From: Rhodococcus sp. BP22
GTDB taxonomy: Bacteria > Actinomycetota > Actinomycetes > Mycobacteriales > Mycobacteriaceae
Assembly (NCBI RefSeq): GCF_014281965.1
Contig: NZ_JACFTB010000002.1
Span: forward strand, 1 to 64,000
Reading direction: 5' to 3'
DNA length: 64,000 nt
Positions 43,638 to 53,488 of the stretch are shown here, piece after piece. Position 1 is the stretch's first letter. Each line of letters opens with the position of its first letter. The notes beneath the pieces are model-generated. The model ran no database searches and was not told the origin of the DNA. It saw only the letters and a list, made by a program, of their open reading frames with translations. The translations under genes and the position numbers were made by a program.

Positions 43638-44654
43638 GTGTCCGTGAAAATCACTACATCGGCCCGACTCCTCGCAGCAGCAGAACGTACTCGCGCCGTT
43701 GCCTCGGAGGCCCCCATCAGAAGCGCAGCGATTGCGACGGCCGGCGCGGCGGCATTGGGTATCGGATATGCGACCCTCATCGAACGTAATGCCTTCACAT
43801 TGAGGGAAACGTCGATGGCCGTGCTGGAACCTGGCTCCTCTTCGCTTCGGGTGCTGCACATCAGCGATCTGCACATGATGCCCGGCCAGCGTTCGAAACA
43901 GAATTGGCTCCGCGAGCTCGACAGCCTGGAACCGGACCTGGTGGTCAACACAGGCGACAACCTGTCGCATCTACGCTCGGTTCCTGCCGTCGTTCAAGCT
44001 CTCGGTCCCTTGCTGTCCAGGCCGGGGCTGTTCGTCTTCGGCAGCAACGACTACTTTGCGCCCAAGCCGAAGAATCCACTCCTGTACTTCAAGAAAGATC
44101 GCAAGAAGGTACTCGGCGAAGCACTACCGTGGCGTGATCTGCGGGCAGCCTTCTCCGAACGCGGTTGGCACGACGTCACGCATGTGCGCAGAGAACTCGA
44201 GGTTGCGGGCGTGCGTATCGCCTCGGCCGGTGTCGACGATCCTCATCTCGAGCGCGACAGGTACGACACCATCGCAGGCCAGCCGAATCCCCTCGCAGAC
44301 CTTCGGTTGGGAATCACGCACTCCCCCGAGCCACGCGTGCTGGATCGTTTCGCCGAAGACGGATACGACCTGGTCCTCGCCGGACACACGCACGGCGGTC
44401 AGGTGTGCCTACCGTTCTACGGTGCCCTCGTCACCAACTGCGAGCTCGATCGGTCTCGGGTGAAGGGTCCGTCGAAGTGGGGCGCACATACCCAGCTGCA
44501 TGTCTCCGCCGGCGTCGGCACGTCTCCCTATGCGCCGGCTCGGTTCTGCTGCAGGCCCGAAGCGACACTGTTGACGCTGACCCCCGCCCCGCGTCAGGGT
44601 CCTCGCGAAGGATCGGACGAGGGCGTTTCGCGTTCTGAGGCAGTCGTGAGCTAG
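43638..44654 (+). CDS. membrane-anchored metallophosphoesterase (Rv3683-like)
   Basis: About 338 residues. TATCGT at 43625-43630 sits seven bases before GTG 43638, suggesting a leaderless start; GTG 43629 and 43644 are alternatives. A hydrophobic N-terminal stretch ([19 protein letters not shown]) is followed by a calcineurin-type core: [25 protein letters not shown] and [12 protein letters not shown]. These ligands bind two metal ions. The YkuE/LpxH-like branch acts on lipid or nucleotide phosphates; the substrate is unknown. A tRNA gene follows 18 bases after the stop. Confidence 0.9.
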   Translation: MSVKITTSARLLAAAERTRAVASEAPIRSAAIATAGAAALGIGYATLIERNAFTLRETSMAVLEPGSSSLRVLHISDLHMMPGQRSKQNWLRELDSLEPDLVVNTGDNLSHLRSVPAVVQALGPLLSRPGLFVFGSNDYFAPKPKNPLLYFKKDRKKVLGEALPWRDLRAAFSERGWHDVTHVRRELEVAGVRIASAGVDDPHLERDRYDTIAGQPNPLADLRLGITHSPEPRVLDRFAEDGYDLVLAGHTHGGQVCLPFYGALVTNCELDRSRVKGPSKWGAHTQLHVSAGVGTSPYAPARFCCRPEATLLTLTPAPRQGPREGSDEGVSRSEAVVS

Positions 44655-44672
44655 ACTCTCCGAGGCGGTACA

Positions 44673-44746
<74 letters not shown>

Positions 44747-44765
44747 CAGAGTATCGGTGAATTAC

Positions 44766-44800
44766 AAAAGTCCTGGCCTTTCCACAAGGCCAGGACTTTT
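44766..44800. terminator. bidirectional terminator after tRNA-Pro
   Basis: 15-bp perfect arms AAAAGTCCTGGCCTT and AAGGCCAGGACTTTT around a five-base loop. The T-rich arm serves the plus-strand tRNA transcript, the A-rich arm the minus-strand gene ending at 44812. Confidence 0.9.
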
Positions 44801-44811
44801 GCTTTCTCGAC

Positions 44812-45783
44812 TCAGTTCGCAGCGGCGCGCAGTTTCTCCAACAGCGGACCTGCAGCCTCGGCGAGGAATCGCTCCTGGGTTTCGTCGCCGACCTGCACGA
44901 GCGCGACGTCGGTGAAACCTGCCTCCCAGTACGGCTTGACGGACTCGACGATCGCATCGAGGTCCGGTCCACAAGGAATTGTTTCGGCTACATCTTCCTT
45001 GCGGACGAATTGCGTTGCTCCGGCGAACCCGGCCGTCGTCGGGAGGTCCGCGTTGACGGCCCAGCCGCCGGCGAACCAACGAAAACGATCGTGCGCGCGG
45101 TCTATTGCCGCATCCTTGTCCGGATCCCAGGAGATCGGGATCTGACCGATGGTGCGCGAGAGTCCGGAGTGCTTCTCCGTCCATTGCTTCACCAGGTCGC
45201 CATTGGGTTCGACGGCGATCAAATGGTCACCGTATGGAGCGAATCTCTCGATGGACTTTTCTCCCGAAACCGCGATCCCGATCGGAATGCCGCCGTCGGG
45301 CATATCCCAGATCTTGGCGGAATCGACGCGAAAGTGCTTACCCTCGTAGGTGATCAACTCGCCTGTATGAAGTTGCGCGATGATCTCCAACGCTTCGACG
45401 AACATGTCCTGACGCTTGTCGATCGATGGCCATCCCTCACCGACGACGTGCTCGTTGAGATTCTCCCCGCTACCGAGTCCGAGCGTGAACCTTCCGTCGG
45501 CGAGGATCTGCATGGTCGCGGCTTTCTGCGCGACGACGGCCGGGTGATAACGAATGATCGGACACGTCACGTAGGTCATGAGCTCGACACGCTCGGTCGC
45601 CTGCGCGACGGCGCCGAGTGTGGTCCAGACATAAGGCGCGTGTCCCATCGAGGACAGCCAGGGCGAATAGTGGTCGCTGGCGACCTCGAAGTCGAAACCG
45701 ACTTTCTCGGCACCGACCGCATACTTCACGAGTTCTTTTGGACCGCTCTGTTCGGTCATCAATGTGTAGCCGAAGTTCGTCAT
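44812..45783 (-). CDS. LLM-class F420-dependent oxidoreductase, G6PDH-like family
   Basis: 323 residues, ATG 45783. A TIM-barrel luciferase-like protein with the start FGYTLMTEQSGPKELVKYA, EVASDHYSPWLSSMGHAPYVWTTLGAVA and LGLGSGENLNEHVVGEGWPS. These blocks match the actinobacterial subfamily related to F420-dependent glucose-6-phosphate dehydrogenase (TIGR03557 type). Members use F420H2 to reduce or oxidise small organic substrates; the actual one is not known. It is probably monocistronic. Confidence 0.9.
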   Translation of the reverse strand: MTNFGYTLMTEQSGPKELVKYAVGAEKVGFDFEVASDHYSPWLSSMGHAPYVWTTLGAVAQATERVELMTYVTCPIIRYHPAVVAQKAATMQILADGRFTLGLGSGENLNEHVVGEGWPSIDKRQDMFVEALEIIAQLHTGELITYEGKHFRVDSAKIWDMPDGGIPIGIAVSGEKSIERFAPYGDHLIAVEPNGDLVKQWTEKHSGLSRTIGQIPISWDPDKDAAIDRAHDRFRWFAGGWAVNADLPTTAGFAGATQFVRKEDVAETIPCGPDLDAIVESVKPYWEAGFTDVALVQVGDETQERFLAEAAGPLLEKLRAAAN

Positions 45784-45868
45784 CGGTTTCTCCTGGATGG
45801 TTGCGCAGCCGTGGCTCCGGAAGACTGTACGAGAATGTGTTTATCGCCCAGCGCTTTTCATCACTCCC

Positions 45869-47653
45869 CTATCGTTTCGTGGTGGCATCGCGCGATCGTG
45901 CGATGGTCAGCGCCGCGTTCACGAGCGCCAAATGACTCAATCCCTGCGGGAAGTTACCCAGGAAGGAGCCATCCGATGCATCGATCATTTCGCTGTACAG
46001 GCCGACGTCGTTGGACATGGAAACCAGCTCGTCCATAAAGTCCATCGCTTCGGCGTCGCGGCCGACGCAGGATAGGGCGGAGACACGCCAGAAGGCGCAG
46101 GCAACGAAGGTTGCTTCTTCTGCGTCGACACCGGTGTATCGATAGAGCAGTGGTCCGGCGCCGAGTTCGGCACCGAGCGCATCGATGGTGGATGACATGC
46201 GTTCTCCGCGATCGAAATCCATCTCCGCCGCCAGCAGTACGGACGCGTCCAGCCCTTCCGCACCTGGATATGCCATGTAGGACTGCCGCTCGTCCGACCA
46301 GCATTGCTCCTCGATGTACGCCCTGATTCGCTCTCGCTCGGCTCGCCACCTGTCGGGGATGCCGGGGATCTGGCCGTCCTCGGCGAGGTAGACAGCGCAG
46401 TCGAGTGCCTGCCAGCAACCGAGCTTCGAACTGGTGAAATGCTGCTCGTCTTCGAGTTCCCAGATTCCCGCATCTCGCTGCTGCCAGGAATCGCACGTCT
46501 GGTCCGCGATCGTCGCGAGGAGTCGACCAGTGGAAGCGTCGAGCACATTGCCCGCATCGACGTACAACCGAACGATCGAGAATAGATCTCCGAAGATGCT
46601 CAGCTGCAGTTGATCTGCAGCCCGATTGCCGTTCACGACGGGCCCGATGCCACGCCAACCCGGTACGTCGGGTTGTTCGGTCCCGCCGGGCAATTCACCT
46701 CCGAGCGTGTAAAAGACATTGACCAGAGGATCGTTGGCCCGGATGACTTTCAGTAGCCACGCAACGGCGGCGTGTACTTCTTCGCGCAGCCCGAACCGAA
46801 TCAAAGCTCTGAGTGTGTATGCGGTGTCACGGACCCACGCGTAGCGGTAGTCCCAGTTCTTGCCTCCCGCAGGATTCTCCGGCAACGAGGTGGTCGCTGC
46901 GGCAGCAATGGCACCGGAGGGGCTGTGAAGCAACAACTTCAGCGCGAGTGCGCTCCGAGCCACGTGCGCCGCCCACGGGCCGTCGTACTGGAATTTGTCG
47001 GTCCACGCACGCCAGTTCGCGATGGTTCGGTCGACGCCTTCGTCGACCTCCCGGGGGTCCGGGATATTCAGTGGTTCGTTTTCGGTGCCGACCAGGCCCA
47101 CGAGGTGCCTCGACCCTGCACACGTGGTGAACACGCCGTGAATGTTCTGCTCTTCTACGGTCACGTCGTCGGCCCCGAGGGTTCGCACGGCCAACGTCAC
47201 GCCGTCGACGCGCAGAACGGTCCCATGGGAAGTGTCGTAGGCCCATGGGGATGCCTTGCCCAGCATCGTGCCCGGCGCAACCCGCCACTCCATCTCGACC
47301 ACACCTTCGAGACCGTCTGTTCGACGGGCGAGTTCCAGCCACGGCAATCGACCCGCGACCCCGGTATTGAGGGAATCGGTGACTCGCACCGACCCGGTTG
47401 CGGTTCGGTAGGTGGAGGCCAAAACGTTGGTTCCTTCGACGAATTCGCGCTCGACCGTGAACGGTCCGGCCGGTGACAGTTCGAATCTTCCGCCGTGTTC
47501 GGCGTCGAGAAGTGCCGCAAACGTCGGCGGCGAGTCGAGATTGGGGATGGGCAGCCAGTCGATTCGGCCGTCCATTGCGATCATGGCTACCGTGCGCCCG
47601 TCGCCGATTGCGGCATAGTTCTCGATTGCGGTGTATCCGTGCTCACGACTCAT
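45869..47653 (-). CDS. GH15 glycoside hydrolase (trehalase/glucoamylase type)
   Basis: 594 residues from ATG 47653, overlapping the HAD stop (ATGA). An N-terminal beta-sandwich (IENYAAIGDGRTVAMIAMDGRIDWLPIPNLDSPPTFAALLD) precedes the (alpha/alpha)6 barrel with GGKNWDYRYAWVRDTAYTLRALI, LGCWQALDCAVYLAEDG and the C-terminal EMIDASDGSFLGNFPQGLSHLALVNAA. The barrel acid/base pair lies in the WVRD and SEMIDASDG regions. The mycobacterial relative is a trehalase. It is cotranscribed with a HAD phosphatase, suggesting sugar or sugar-phosphate turnover. Confidence 0.92.
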   Translation of the reverse strand: MSREHGYTAIENYAAIGDGRTVAMIAMDGRIDWLPIPNLDSPPTFAALLDAEHGGRFELSPAGPFTVEREFVEGTNVLASTYRTATGSVRVTDSLNTGVAGRLPWLELARRTDGLEGVVEMEWRVAPGTMLGKASPWAYDTSHGTVLRVDGVTLAVRTLGADDVTVEEQNIHGVFTTCAGSRHLVGLVGTENEPLNIPDPREVDEGVDRTIANWRAWTDKFQYDGPWAAHVARSALALKLLLHSPSGAIAAAATTSLPENPAGGKNWDYRYAWVRDTAYTLRALIRFGLREEVHAAVAWLLKVIRANDPLVNVFYTLGGELPGGTEQPDVPGWRGIGPVVNGNRAADQLQLSIFGDLFSIVRLYVDAGNVLDASTGRLLATIADQTCDSWQQRDAGIWELEDEQHFTSSKLGCWQALDCAVYLAEDGQIPGIPDRWRAERERIRAYIEEQCWSDERQSYMAYPGAEGLDASVLLAAEMDFDRGERMSSTIDALGAELGAGPLLYRYTGVDAEEATFVACAFWRVSALSCVGRDAEAMDFMDELVSMSNDVGLYSEMIDASDGSFLGNFPQGLSHLALVNAALTIARSRDATTKR

Positions 47654-48342
47654 GGTGCGGTCAGCCTTGCGATCGCACTCGACTCGAGCCGGCCGAGCAG
47701 GTCGGCGGGATCCTCGTACACCTCTTCCGCACCGGCAGAGCGTAGTTCGGCGTCGGGAACGCCGCCGCACCGAACACCGAGACAGACCACCCCCGCCTTG
47801 CGGGAGGCCTTCATGTCCCACACGCTGTCACCGACCATGACCGCGCTGCCCGCCGATACGTGGGCCCGTGCCAGTGCGACCTCCACGATCTCCGGGCTCG
47901 GCTTCGCCACCTCGGCGTCTTCGGCTGACGTCACGACCGCGACGATGTCCTCGACGTCGAGCAGGTCACGGAGCAGAGCAAGCTCGGATTCGGGTGCCGA
48001 CGTCGCAAGCACGACGATCGATCCGCGCTCTTCGAGCCGTTTCAGCAGGTCCCTCGCACCTGGGAGAACCTGCAGGCGATGACTTGCTTGGCGGTAATAC
48101 TCGCTGTGAAGGTTCTTCGCCTCACGTGCGATGTCGCTCTCAGCAGATCCGACCAGCGACTCCAGCAGCTTGCCACCGTCCATTCCGATGCAACGGTGGA
48201 TGCGCCAGGCCGGCACGGTGGCACCTGCCTCGAAGAATGCCCTGGACCACGCATCGACATGGATGTAGTTCGAGTCGACGAGTGTGCCGTCGATGTCGAA
48301 CAGCACCGCAGTTGAACCTTGGCCACTCGAGGGTTCGCTCAT
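47650..48342 (-). CDS. HAD-superfamily hydrolase, phosphoglycolate-phosphatase-like
   Basis: 230 residues from ATG 48342, with GAGGGTGG just upstream. HAD motifs: LFDIDGTLVDSN (nucleophile and acid), VVLATSAPESE, KPSPEIVEVAL and VMVGDSVWDMKASRKAG. A helical cap follows motif I. This is the beta-phosphoglucomutase/Gph subfamily. Coupling to a GH15 enzyme makes a sugar phosphate a reasonable substrate; that is inference. Confidence 0.9.
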   Translation of the reverse strand: MSEPSSGQGSTAVLFDIDGTLVDSNYIHVDAWSRAFFEAGATVPAWRIHRCIGMDGGKLLESLVGSAESDIAREAKNLHSEYYRQASHRLQVLPGARDLLKRLEERGSIVVLATSAPESELALLRDLLDVEDIVAVVTSAEDAEVAKPSPEIVEVALARAHVSAGSAVMVGDSVWDMKASRKAGVVCLGVRCGGVPDAELRSAGAEEVYEDPADLLGRLESSAIARLTAP

Positions 48343-48380
48343 TCCACCCTCGTACCCGACGCGTACAGCCACGAAACAAC

Positions 48381-48415
48381 AAAGAGGGCCCCTCGGCATG
48401 CGAGGGGCCCTCTTT
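48381..48415. terminator. terminator after dps
   Basis: 15-bp perfect arms AAAGAGGGCCCCTCG and CGAGGGGCCCTCTTT with a five-base loop. On the minus strand the A/T-flanked stem follows the dps stop by 17 bases and separates it from the HAD-GH15 pair. Confidence 0.9.
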
Positions 48416-48431
48416 CGTATCGTTGGGGCGA

Positions 48432-48905
48432 TTAGCCGACCTGTGCCTGCCACATCCAGTGCAGTTGCTCGAGTCGTGCGGTGATCGCGATCAGCAGATC
48501 CTGGGTGACCGGGTCGGCCGCCTCGGTATCGGCGATGCGGCCGCGTAGGCGATCGATCACAGCGGCGAGGTTGTCCACCACTGCCGCGATGACCTGCTCG
48601 TCCTTGGTCCAGCCGTCACCGATTCCCTTGGTTCCCGCCGTCGCCGAAACCGTGGCGGAGCGGCCGTCCGGGCTGACCCCGATCGCGGTGGCGCGCTCGG
48701 CCGACGAATCGGTGAACTCGCGCGCTGCGGCTACGAGTTCGTCCAAAGCGAGGTGGACCGAACGGAAGTTCTTTCCGATGACATTCCAGTGCGCCTGCTT
48801 GGCGATCAAGGACAAGTCGATCAGGTCCACGACGGTGCCCTGCAGCGCGTCGCCTGCGATCTTCTGCTGTCCGGCGTCGAGTGAACTGGTGATGGGGTTG
48901 TTCAT
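48432..48905 (-). CDS. dps: Dps-family ferritin-like protein
   Basis: 157 residues from ATG 48905, with AAAGGAGG six bases before it; the frame runs open to 49052 without a start signal. The segment AKQAHWNVIGKNFRSVHLALDELV carries the Dps ferroxidase ligands (His and the downstream Asp/Glu), and the C-terminal helix LEQLHWMWQAQVG is typical. Dps dodecamers use peroxide to oxidise and store iron, protecting DNA. It lies 70 bases after katA, so furA-katA-dps forms one peroxide-defence cluster. Confidence 0.93.
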   Translation of the reverse strand: MNNPITSSLDAGQQKIAGDALQGTVVDLIDLSLIAKQAHWNVIGKNFRSVHLALDELVAAAREFTDSSAERATAIGVSPDGRSATVSATAGTKGIGDGWTKDEQVIAAVVDNLAAVIDRLRGRIADTEAADPVTQDLLIAITARLEQLHWMWQAQVG

Positions 48906-48975
48906 GATGTGCCTCCTTTGTGAGATTCGGCGGGAAAGATCGACCGGTGGGACGCTCGAACGTTCAGTCGGGTGA

Positions 48976-50490
48976 CTAGACCTTTGCGGCCTCGTCGCCG
49001 GGAGCGGTCGGCGACTGGCTCGTCGTCGGCTCGGTGTCGGACTGACCTGCACGGACGCCTTCTTCGACCTTCTTGCCGAGTTCTGGGTCCACGTTCGACC
49101 AGTACTGGAAGACTCGAACCAGGACTTCCTCGGTCACGCCGTTGAGCGCATGCCCGACGATGTTTCCTACCAAGCGCTCCCGCGCCGCGTCGTCCATGAC
49201 CTCGCGGTACAGCGTCCCTGGCTGAACGAAGTCACCGTCCTCGGGATGCTCGATGTATCCGGTGCGCACGAACCGTGGCTCGAAGTCCCAGGATCCGTCG
49301 TCGCCGTAGGTATTCGTGTCGGCCTTCGGTCCGCCGTACGAGTTCGGTGCGTACACAGGTGTGTCGGCGGAATTGAACGAGTACCGCATCGACCCGTCCT
49401 TGGAGTACGAATTGACCGGAACCTTCGGTGCATTGACGGGCAGCTGCGCGTAGTTGGCGCCGATCCGGTAGCGGTGTGCATCGGCGTAGGAGAAGACCCG
49501 GCCGAGCAGCATCTTGTCCGGGCTGAACCCGATGCCGGGAACGATGTTCGACGGCTCGAAGGAGCTCTGCTCGATCTGGGCATGGAAGTTCTCGGGGTTG
49601 CGATTGAGGGTCATTTTACCGACCTCGATCAGCGGGTAGTCCTTCTGCGACCAGGTCTTGGTGAGGTCGAACGGGTTGAACTTGTAGTCTTCTGCATCGT
49701 TGTACGGCATGATCTGCACCTTGAGCGTCCAGCTGGGGAAGTCGCCCTTCTTGATGGAGCCGAACAGGTCCTGACGGTGATGATCGGGCGAGGTCCCGGC
49801 AAGTTCGTCGGCCTTGGCCTGCGTCAAGAATTCGATGCCCTGGTCGGTCTTGAAGTGGAACTTCACCCAGTTGCGTTCACCGGCCTCGTTGATCAGCTGG
49901 TAGGTGTGTGAACCGAATCCGTCCATGTGGCGGAAGGACTTCGGGATGCCGCGGTCCCCCATGAGCCATGTAACCTGATGCGCGGTCTCGGGAGAGAGCG
50001 TCCAGAAGTCCCACTGCATATTGTTGTCGCGCAATCCGGAGTCCGGCATGCGCTTCTGGCTCCGAATGAAGTCCTGGAACTTCATCGGATCTCTCATGAA
50101 GAAGATTGGGGTGTTGTTGCCTACGAGGTCCCAGTTGCCTTCCTCGGTATAGAACTTGAGCGAGAATCCGCGCGGATCGCGCCAGGTGTCAGGGCTACCC
50201 TGCTCGCCCGCCACCGTGGAGAAGCGTGCCAACATTTCGGTCTTGGCACCGGGCTGGAGGACCTTGGCCTTCGTGAATTTGCTTATGTCACCGGTGATTT
50301 CGAGTTCACCGAACGCACCTGCGCCCTTGGCGTGCACGACACGCTCCGGGACACGTTCGCGGTTGAACTGCGCCATCTTCTCGATGAGGTAATGGTCATG
50401 TAGCAGGATCGGACCCTGCGTGCCTGCAGTGAGCGAATGCTCGTCGCTGGCTACCGGAATTCCAGCGTTACTGGTGGTCGGCTTAGTCAT
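48976..50490 (-). CDS. katA: monofunctional haem catalase
   Basis: 504 residues, a small-subunit (clade 3) catalase. The distal haem site is in [14 protein letters not shown] (His) and [15 protein letters not shown] (Asn). The proximal tyrosine is in [17 protein letters not shown]. The NADPH-binding and core blocks ([50 protein letters not shown]) are intact. The C-terminal tail is Thr/Pro/Glu-rich. ATG 50490 lies 12 bases after the furA stop with AGGAGG upstream, so it is cotranscribed with its likely regulator. Confidence 0.96.
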   Translation of the reverse strand: MTKPTTSNAGIPVASDEHSLTAGTQGPILLHDHYLIEKMAQFNRERVPERVVHAKGAGAFGELEITGDISKFTKAKVLQPGAKTEMLARFSTVAGEQGSPDTWRDPRGFSLKFYTEEGNWDLVGNNTPIFFMRDPMKFQDFIRSQKRMPDSGLRDNNMQWDFWTLSPETAHQVTWLMGDRGIPKSFRHMDGFGSHTYQLINEAGERNWVKFHFKTDQGIEFLTQAKADELAGTSPDHHRQDLFGSIKKGDFPSWTLKVQIMPYNDAEDYKFNPFDLTKTWSQKDYPLIEVGKMTLNRNPENFHAQIEQSSFEPSNIVPGIGFSPDKMLLGRVFSYADAHRYRIGANYAQLPVNAPKVPVNSYSKDGSMRYSFNSADTPVYAPNSYGGPKADTNTYGDDGSWDFEPRFVRTGYIEHPEDGDFVQPGTLYREVMDDAARERLVGNIVGHALNGVTEEVLVRVFQYWSNVDPELGKKVEEGVRAGQSDTEPTTSQSPTAPGDEAAKV

Positions 50491-50502
50491 ATGCGCAGCC
50501 TC

Positions 50503-51060
50503 CTAAGTTGATGGGTGGTCGCCTACCGAGGGGCTGACTCGGAAGGCTTGGTTCGACGCCGCCTGCGTTGGGATGGCGTTTCGAGCGGATGCAGCCGAAG
50601 GTTGCGTGTTCGAAACCACATGCGAATCGTGTGTCGATGCGCAGTCGGAGCAGAGCCCCCAGAACACGATTTCGGCTTCCTCGACGACGAATCCATGAGA
50701 CTCCGACGGCTCGAGGCATGGCGGTCGACCGACGACGCAATCGACGTCGACCACTGTTGTGCACACGCGGCAGACCAGGTGATGGTGATTGTCACCGGTT
50801 CTGCTTTCGTACAGCGCAGACGAACCTGCGGGTTCGATCCGCCGGAGAAGTCCGGCACCGACGCAGGCACGAAGAACGTCGTACACCGCCTGCGTGGACA
50901 CCGAGCCGATGCGGGATCGCACCACTGCTGCTACCTCATCTGCATCCGAATGCGGTTGGGCTGCAACCGCAGTCAGAACCGCCACTCGTGGCGCCGTGAC
51001 TCGCAGACCCACCGAGCGCAATTGCGCGGTGGGTTCGAGAGTTGCGTCGTTCAGTGGCAT
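50503..51060 (-). CDS. furA: Fur-family peroxide/metal regulator (FurA type)
   Basis: 185 residues, ATG 51060. The winged HTH (LRSVGLRVTAPRVAVLTAV, STQAVYDVLRACVGAG) is followed by the dimerisation domain with HHHLVCRVC and LCSDCAS, two CxxC pairs for structural zinc. A long polar tail of about 45 residues (TQPSAASARNAIPTQ) follows, beyond the usual 145-150. It should repress itself and katA and release them on peroxide. The promoter at 51068-51095 predicts a transcript starting at the ATG, as reported for furA in mycobacteria. Confidence 0.92.
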   Translation of the reverse strand: MPLNDATLEPTAQLRSVGLRVTAPRVAVLTAVAAQPHSDADEVAAVVRSRIGSVSTQAVYDVLRACVGAGLLRRIEPAGSSALYESRTGDNHHHLVCRVCTTVVDVDCVVGRPPCLEPSESHGFVVEEAEIVFWGLCSDCASTHDSHVVSNTQPSAASARNAIPTQAASNQAFRVSPSVGDHPST

Positions 51061-51067
51061 GCATTCG

Positions 51068-51100
51068 AGTATGCCCCTTTTCTGGAATTAGTCAAGAAAA
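51068..51100 (-). promoter_or_regulatory. furA promoter and candidate operator
   Basis: On the minus strand TTGACT (51095-51090) and CATACT (51073-51068) are 16 bases apart, and the furA ATG starts seven bases past the -10 box, consistent with a leaderless mRNA. The plus strand reads TTTTCT-11 bases-AGAAAA (51078-51100), an A/T-rich dyad overlapping the -35, a plausible FurA operator. Confidence 0.65.
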
Positions 51101-51110
51101 GGCAGGCTAA

Positions 51111-51782
51111 CTAAACCTGAACACCGCTGAGCAGGGACGACGGCCCCGTCTCCATGCGGCCGGAGACGATCTGCAACCCAAAATGGGTGCCCGGGGCAAT
51201 CCACTCGCCCAGAGTCGGACCCGACGCCGCGACCTGGACACGCGCCAGCCGAGCCTTACCCGTCAACCGTGCAGTCGCCAGAAGCGAACCCTCGTCCGAA
51301 GGCTGCGCGAACCCGAGCGCACCCTTGATGGGGAAGCTCGGACCGATACCTTTCGCCTGTGTGCTTACCGACCATCCGTCTCCCGACGCCCCTTCACCCG
51401 ACACCGAGGCGCCGGCAAGTACGTCGCCGCCGAACTCTGCGAAAACTTTGGGTAGATGCCAATGGGTACGGCCACCGTGCACCGAAGTCTCGGAGTCGAC
51501 GGCGATGAACGGAACCGACATTCGTGGCATCGGACCCATGCCACGGCCCGGGCGCCGCAACACCGGACTGGCGAGTACCTCGCGGTACGGTCCGACCGGT
51601 GAGTTCAGGTAGTCGATGACCATCACCACCGTGATCGGAATCGTCCGACTACGCAGTAGCGCACGCCCGGCGGGCCGAGCCCGGTGCCACCAGATGGTGG
51701 CTTTCACTTCGGCGGGCCACGGCGGCGGCGGACTTTCCGGCCACGCGGTTCTCGCCGATTGGGATTCGGTCACGCTCCACAT
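51111..51782 (-). CDS. acetoacetate-decarboxylase-like protein
   Basis: 223 residues, ATG 51782; it overlaps the choD stop by 13 bases. The fold signs are ADC-like: DYLNSPVGPYREVLASPVLRR (the YxxxPVGPYxE block), VDSETSVHGGRTHWHLPKVFAEF and IKGALGFAQ. The catalytic lysine of true acetoacetate decarboxylase lies in a K-rich context that I cannot place confidently here, so the reaction is unproven. It is the last gene of the TetR-BVMO-choD operon and may act on a ketone or acid product of that pathway. Confidence 0.75.
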   Translation of the reverse strand: MWSVTESQSARTAWPESPPPPWPAEVKATIWWHRARPAGRALLRSRTIPITVVMVIDYLNSPVGPYREVLASPVLRRPGRGMGPMPRMSVPFIAVDSETSVHGGRTHWHLPKVFAEFGGDVLAGASVSGEGASGDGWSVSTQAKGIGPSFPIKGALGFAQPSDEGSLLATARLTGKARLARVQVAASGPTLGEWIAPGTHFGLQIVSGRMETGPSSLLSGVQV

Positions 51783-53488
51783 GTCGTACCTCCGAGAGCG
51801 TCGACCGAAACGACGGTCAGCGGCAGTCGCAATGCGCCAGGAGCAGCAGCAGGCACTACCGGGCTTGTCGGCGACGTCGGGAGGACCTCGCGGTATCCGC
51901 TTCCCAGTTCTGGACGTCGGTCCGGTTCACCCTTGTTCGGCCACAACGCCATAGCTCGCTCGGCCTGGGCAGTAATGGTGAGCGATGGATTGACACCGAG
52001 GTTGGCGCTGACGGCCGACCCGTCCACCACATGGAGACCAACGTGTCCGTAGACACGGTGATAAGCGTCGACGACGCCCGTGTCGGCCGAGTCTCCGATA
52101 GCGCAACCGCCGAGAAAGTGGGCAGTCATCGGGATGTTGACGATCTCGGCCATCGACCCGCCCGGGTCGCCGCCGATCTTATCTGCAAGCAGCCTGATTG
52201 CCTCGTGCCCCTGCGGGATCCACTGCGGTGGCGGATCGCCGGCGCCGGGCCTGCTCGTGAGCCGTCTGCCGAAGAAACCCTTCGTCGATCCCAGCTCGAG
52301 CGAGTTGTCGTCGGTCTGCATCACCAGCGCAATCACCGTCCGCTCCGACCAATGGCGGACCGACAGGCTGCGGAACGCCGCTCCCGGATGGCGTAGCGCC
52401 ACGCCGAGCGTCTTCAGAATTCGAGGCGTTCTACCTCCGCCGTCGCTCAGCACGGTCTGCAACAGCCCGATCGCGTTGCTGCCCTTGCCATATCGAACTG
52501 GCTCGATATGCGTGTGGTCATCGGGATGGAACGATGAGGTGATCGCGACGCCTTCGGTGTAGTCGACCTCGCGGCCACGTGCGGTCGCGGCAAGCACGGC
52601 CTCGGAATTGGTCCGCACCAGTGAGCCGATCCTGTTCGACAGATTCGGCAGTCCAGCAGTGTCCTTCATCGCCAACATCAGCTTTTGGGTTCCGTACGTA
52701 CCGGCTGCGAAGACCACTTGGTCTGCCGTCAGCACGGTGACGGTTCGGCGAAGCTTGCCACCGGTCCTGCGTGTGGAAACCTCGTATCCGCCGCCTGGCG
52801 CGGGCCGAACAGCCGTCACGGTTGTCCGTGGAAGTACCTGTGCGCCAGCTTTTTCCGCCAGGTAAAGATAGTTCTTGACAAGAGTGTTCTTGGCCCCGAC
52901 CCGGCATCCCGTCATGCACGATCCGCACTCGGTACACCCGGTGCGCGCTGGTCCGACTCCACCGAAGAACGGATCCGGTGACTCCTGCCCTGGCGTTCCG
53001 AAGAAGACGCCGACCGGCGTACTGGTGAAGGTGTCCCCGACTCCCATGTCCTCGGCGACTTCCTTCATGACCTTGTCCGAGGGCGTGATGGTCGGGTTCG
53101 TCTCCACGCCCAACATCCGTTTGGCCTGGTCGTAGTACGGCGCGAGCTCCCGATGCCAGTCGGTGATGTGCCCCCATTGCGGATCCTCGAAGAATCTGCG
53201 CGGAGGTTGGTACAGCGTGTTGGCATAGTTGAGCGAACCACCACCGACGCCCGCGCCTGCCATCACCAGAACATCGGGGAGAAGATGGATTCTTTGAACG
53301 CCATAGCATCCGATAGCGGGCGCCCACAGATACTTTCGGAGCCGCCAACTCGTCTTCGGTAATTCTTCGTCGGTGAAGCGCCGCCCGGATTCGAGAACTC
53401 CGACGCGGTATCCCTTCTCCACTGCGCGCAAGGCCGCCACGCTACCGCCGAACCCTGATCCGATGACGAGGACGTCGAAGTCGCTCAT
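51770..53488 (-). CDS. choD: GMC-type cholesterol oxidase ChoD
   Basis: 572 residues from ATG 53488, overlapping the BVMO stop; the frame extends to 53671 inside that gene. The FAD motif is VIGSGFGGSVAALRAVEKGYRVGVLE-like, followed by AGAGVGGGSLNYANTLYQPP, the Cys-rich GCTECGSCMTGCRVGAKNTLVKNYL, the THIEPVRYGKGSNAIGLLQT block and the C-terminal NIPMTAHFLGGCAIGDSADTG with DGSAVSANLGVNPSLTITAQAER. These match remembered M. tuberculosis ChoD (Rv3409c) nearly block for block. The reaction is oxidation of 3-beta-hydroxysteroids, although some ChoD proteins have weak activity on cholesterol itself. It has no signal peptide. Confidence 0.9.
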   Translation of the reverse strand: MSDFDVLVIGSGFGGSVAALRAVEKGYRVGVLESGRRFTDEELPKTSWRLRKYLWAPAIGCYGVQRIHLLPDVLVMAGAGVGGGSLNYANTLYQPPRRFFEDPQWGHITDWHRELAPYYDQAKRMLGVETNPTITPSDKVMKEVAEDMGVGDTFTSTPVGVFFGTPGQESPDPFFGGVGPARTGCTECGSCMTGCRVGAKNTLVKNYLYLAEKAGAQVLPRTTVTAVRPAPGGGYEVSTRRTGGKLRRTVTVLTADQVVFAAGTYGTQKLMLAMKDTAGLPNLSNRIGSLVRTNSEAVLAATARGREVDYTEGVAITSSFHPDDHTHIEPVRYGKGSNAIGLLQTVLSDGGGRTPRILKTLGVALRHPGAAFRSLSVRHWSERTVIALVMQTDDNSLELGSTKGFFGRRLTSRPGAGDPPPQWIPQGHEAIRLLADKIGGDPGGSMAEIVNIPMTAHFLGGCAIGDSADTGVVDAYHRVYGHVGLHVVDGSAVSANLGVNPSLTITAQAERAMALWPNKGEPDRRPELGSGYREVLPTSPTSPVVPAAAPGALRLPLTVVSVDALGGTTCGA

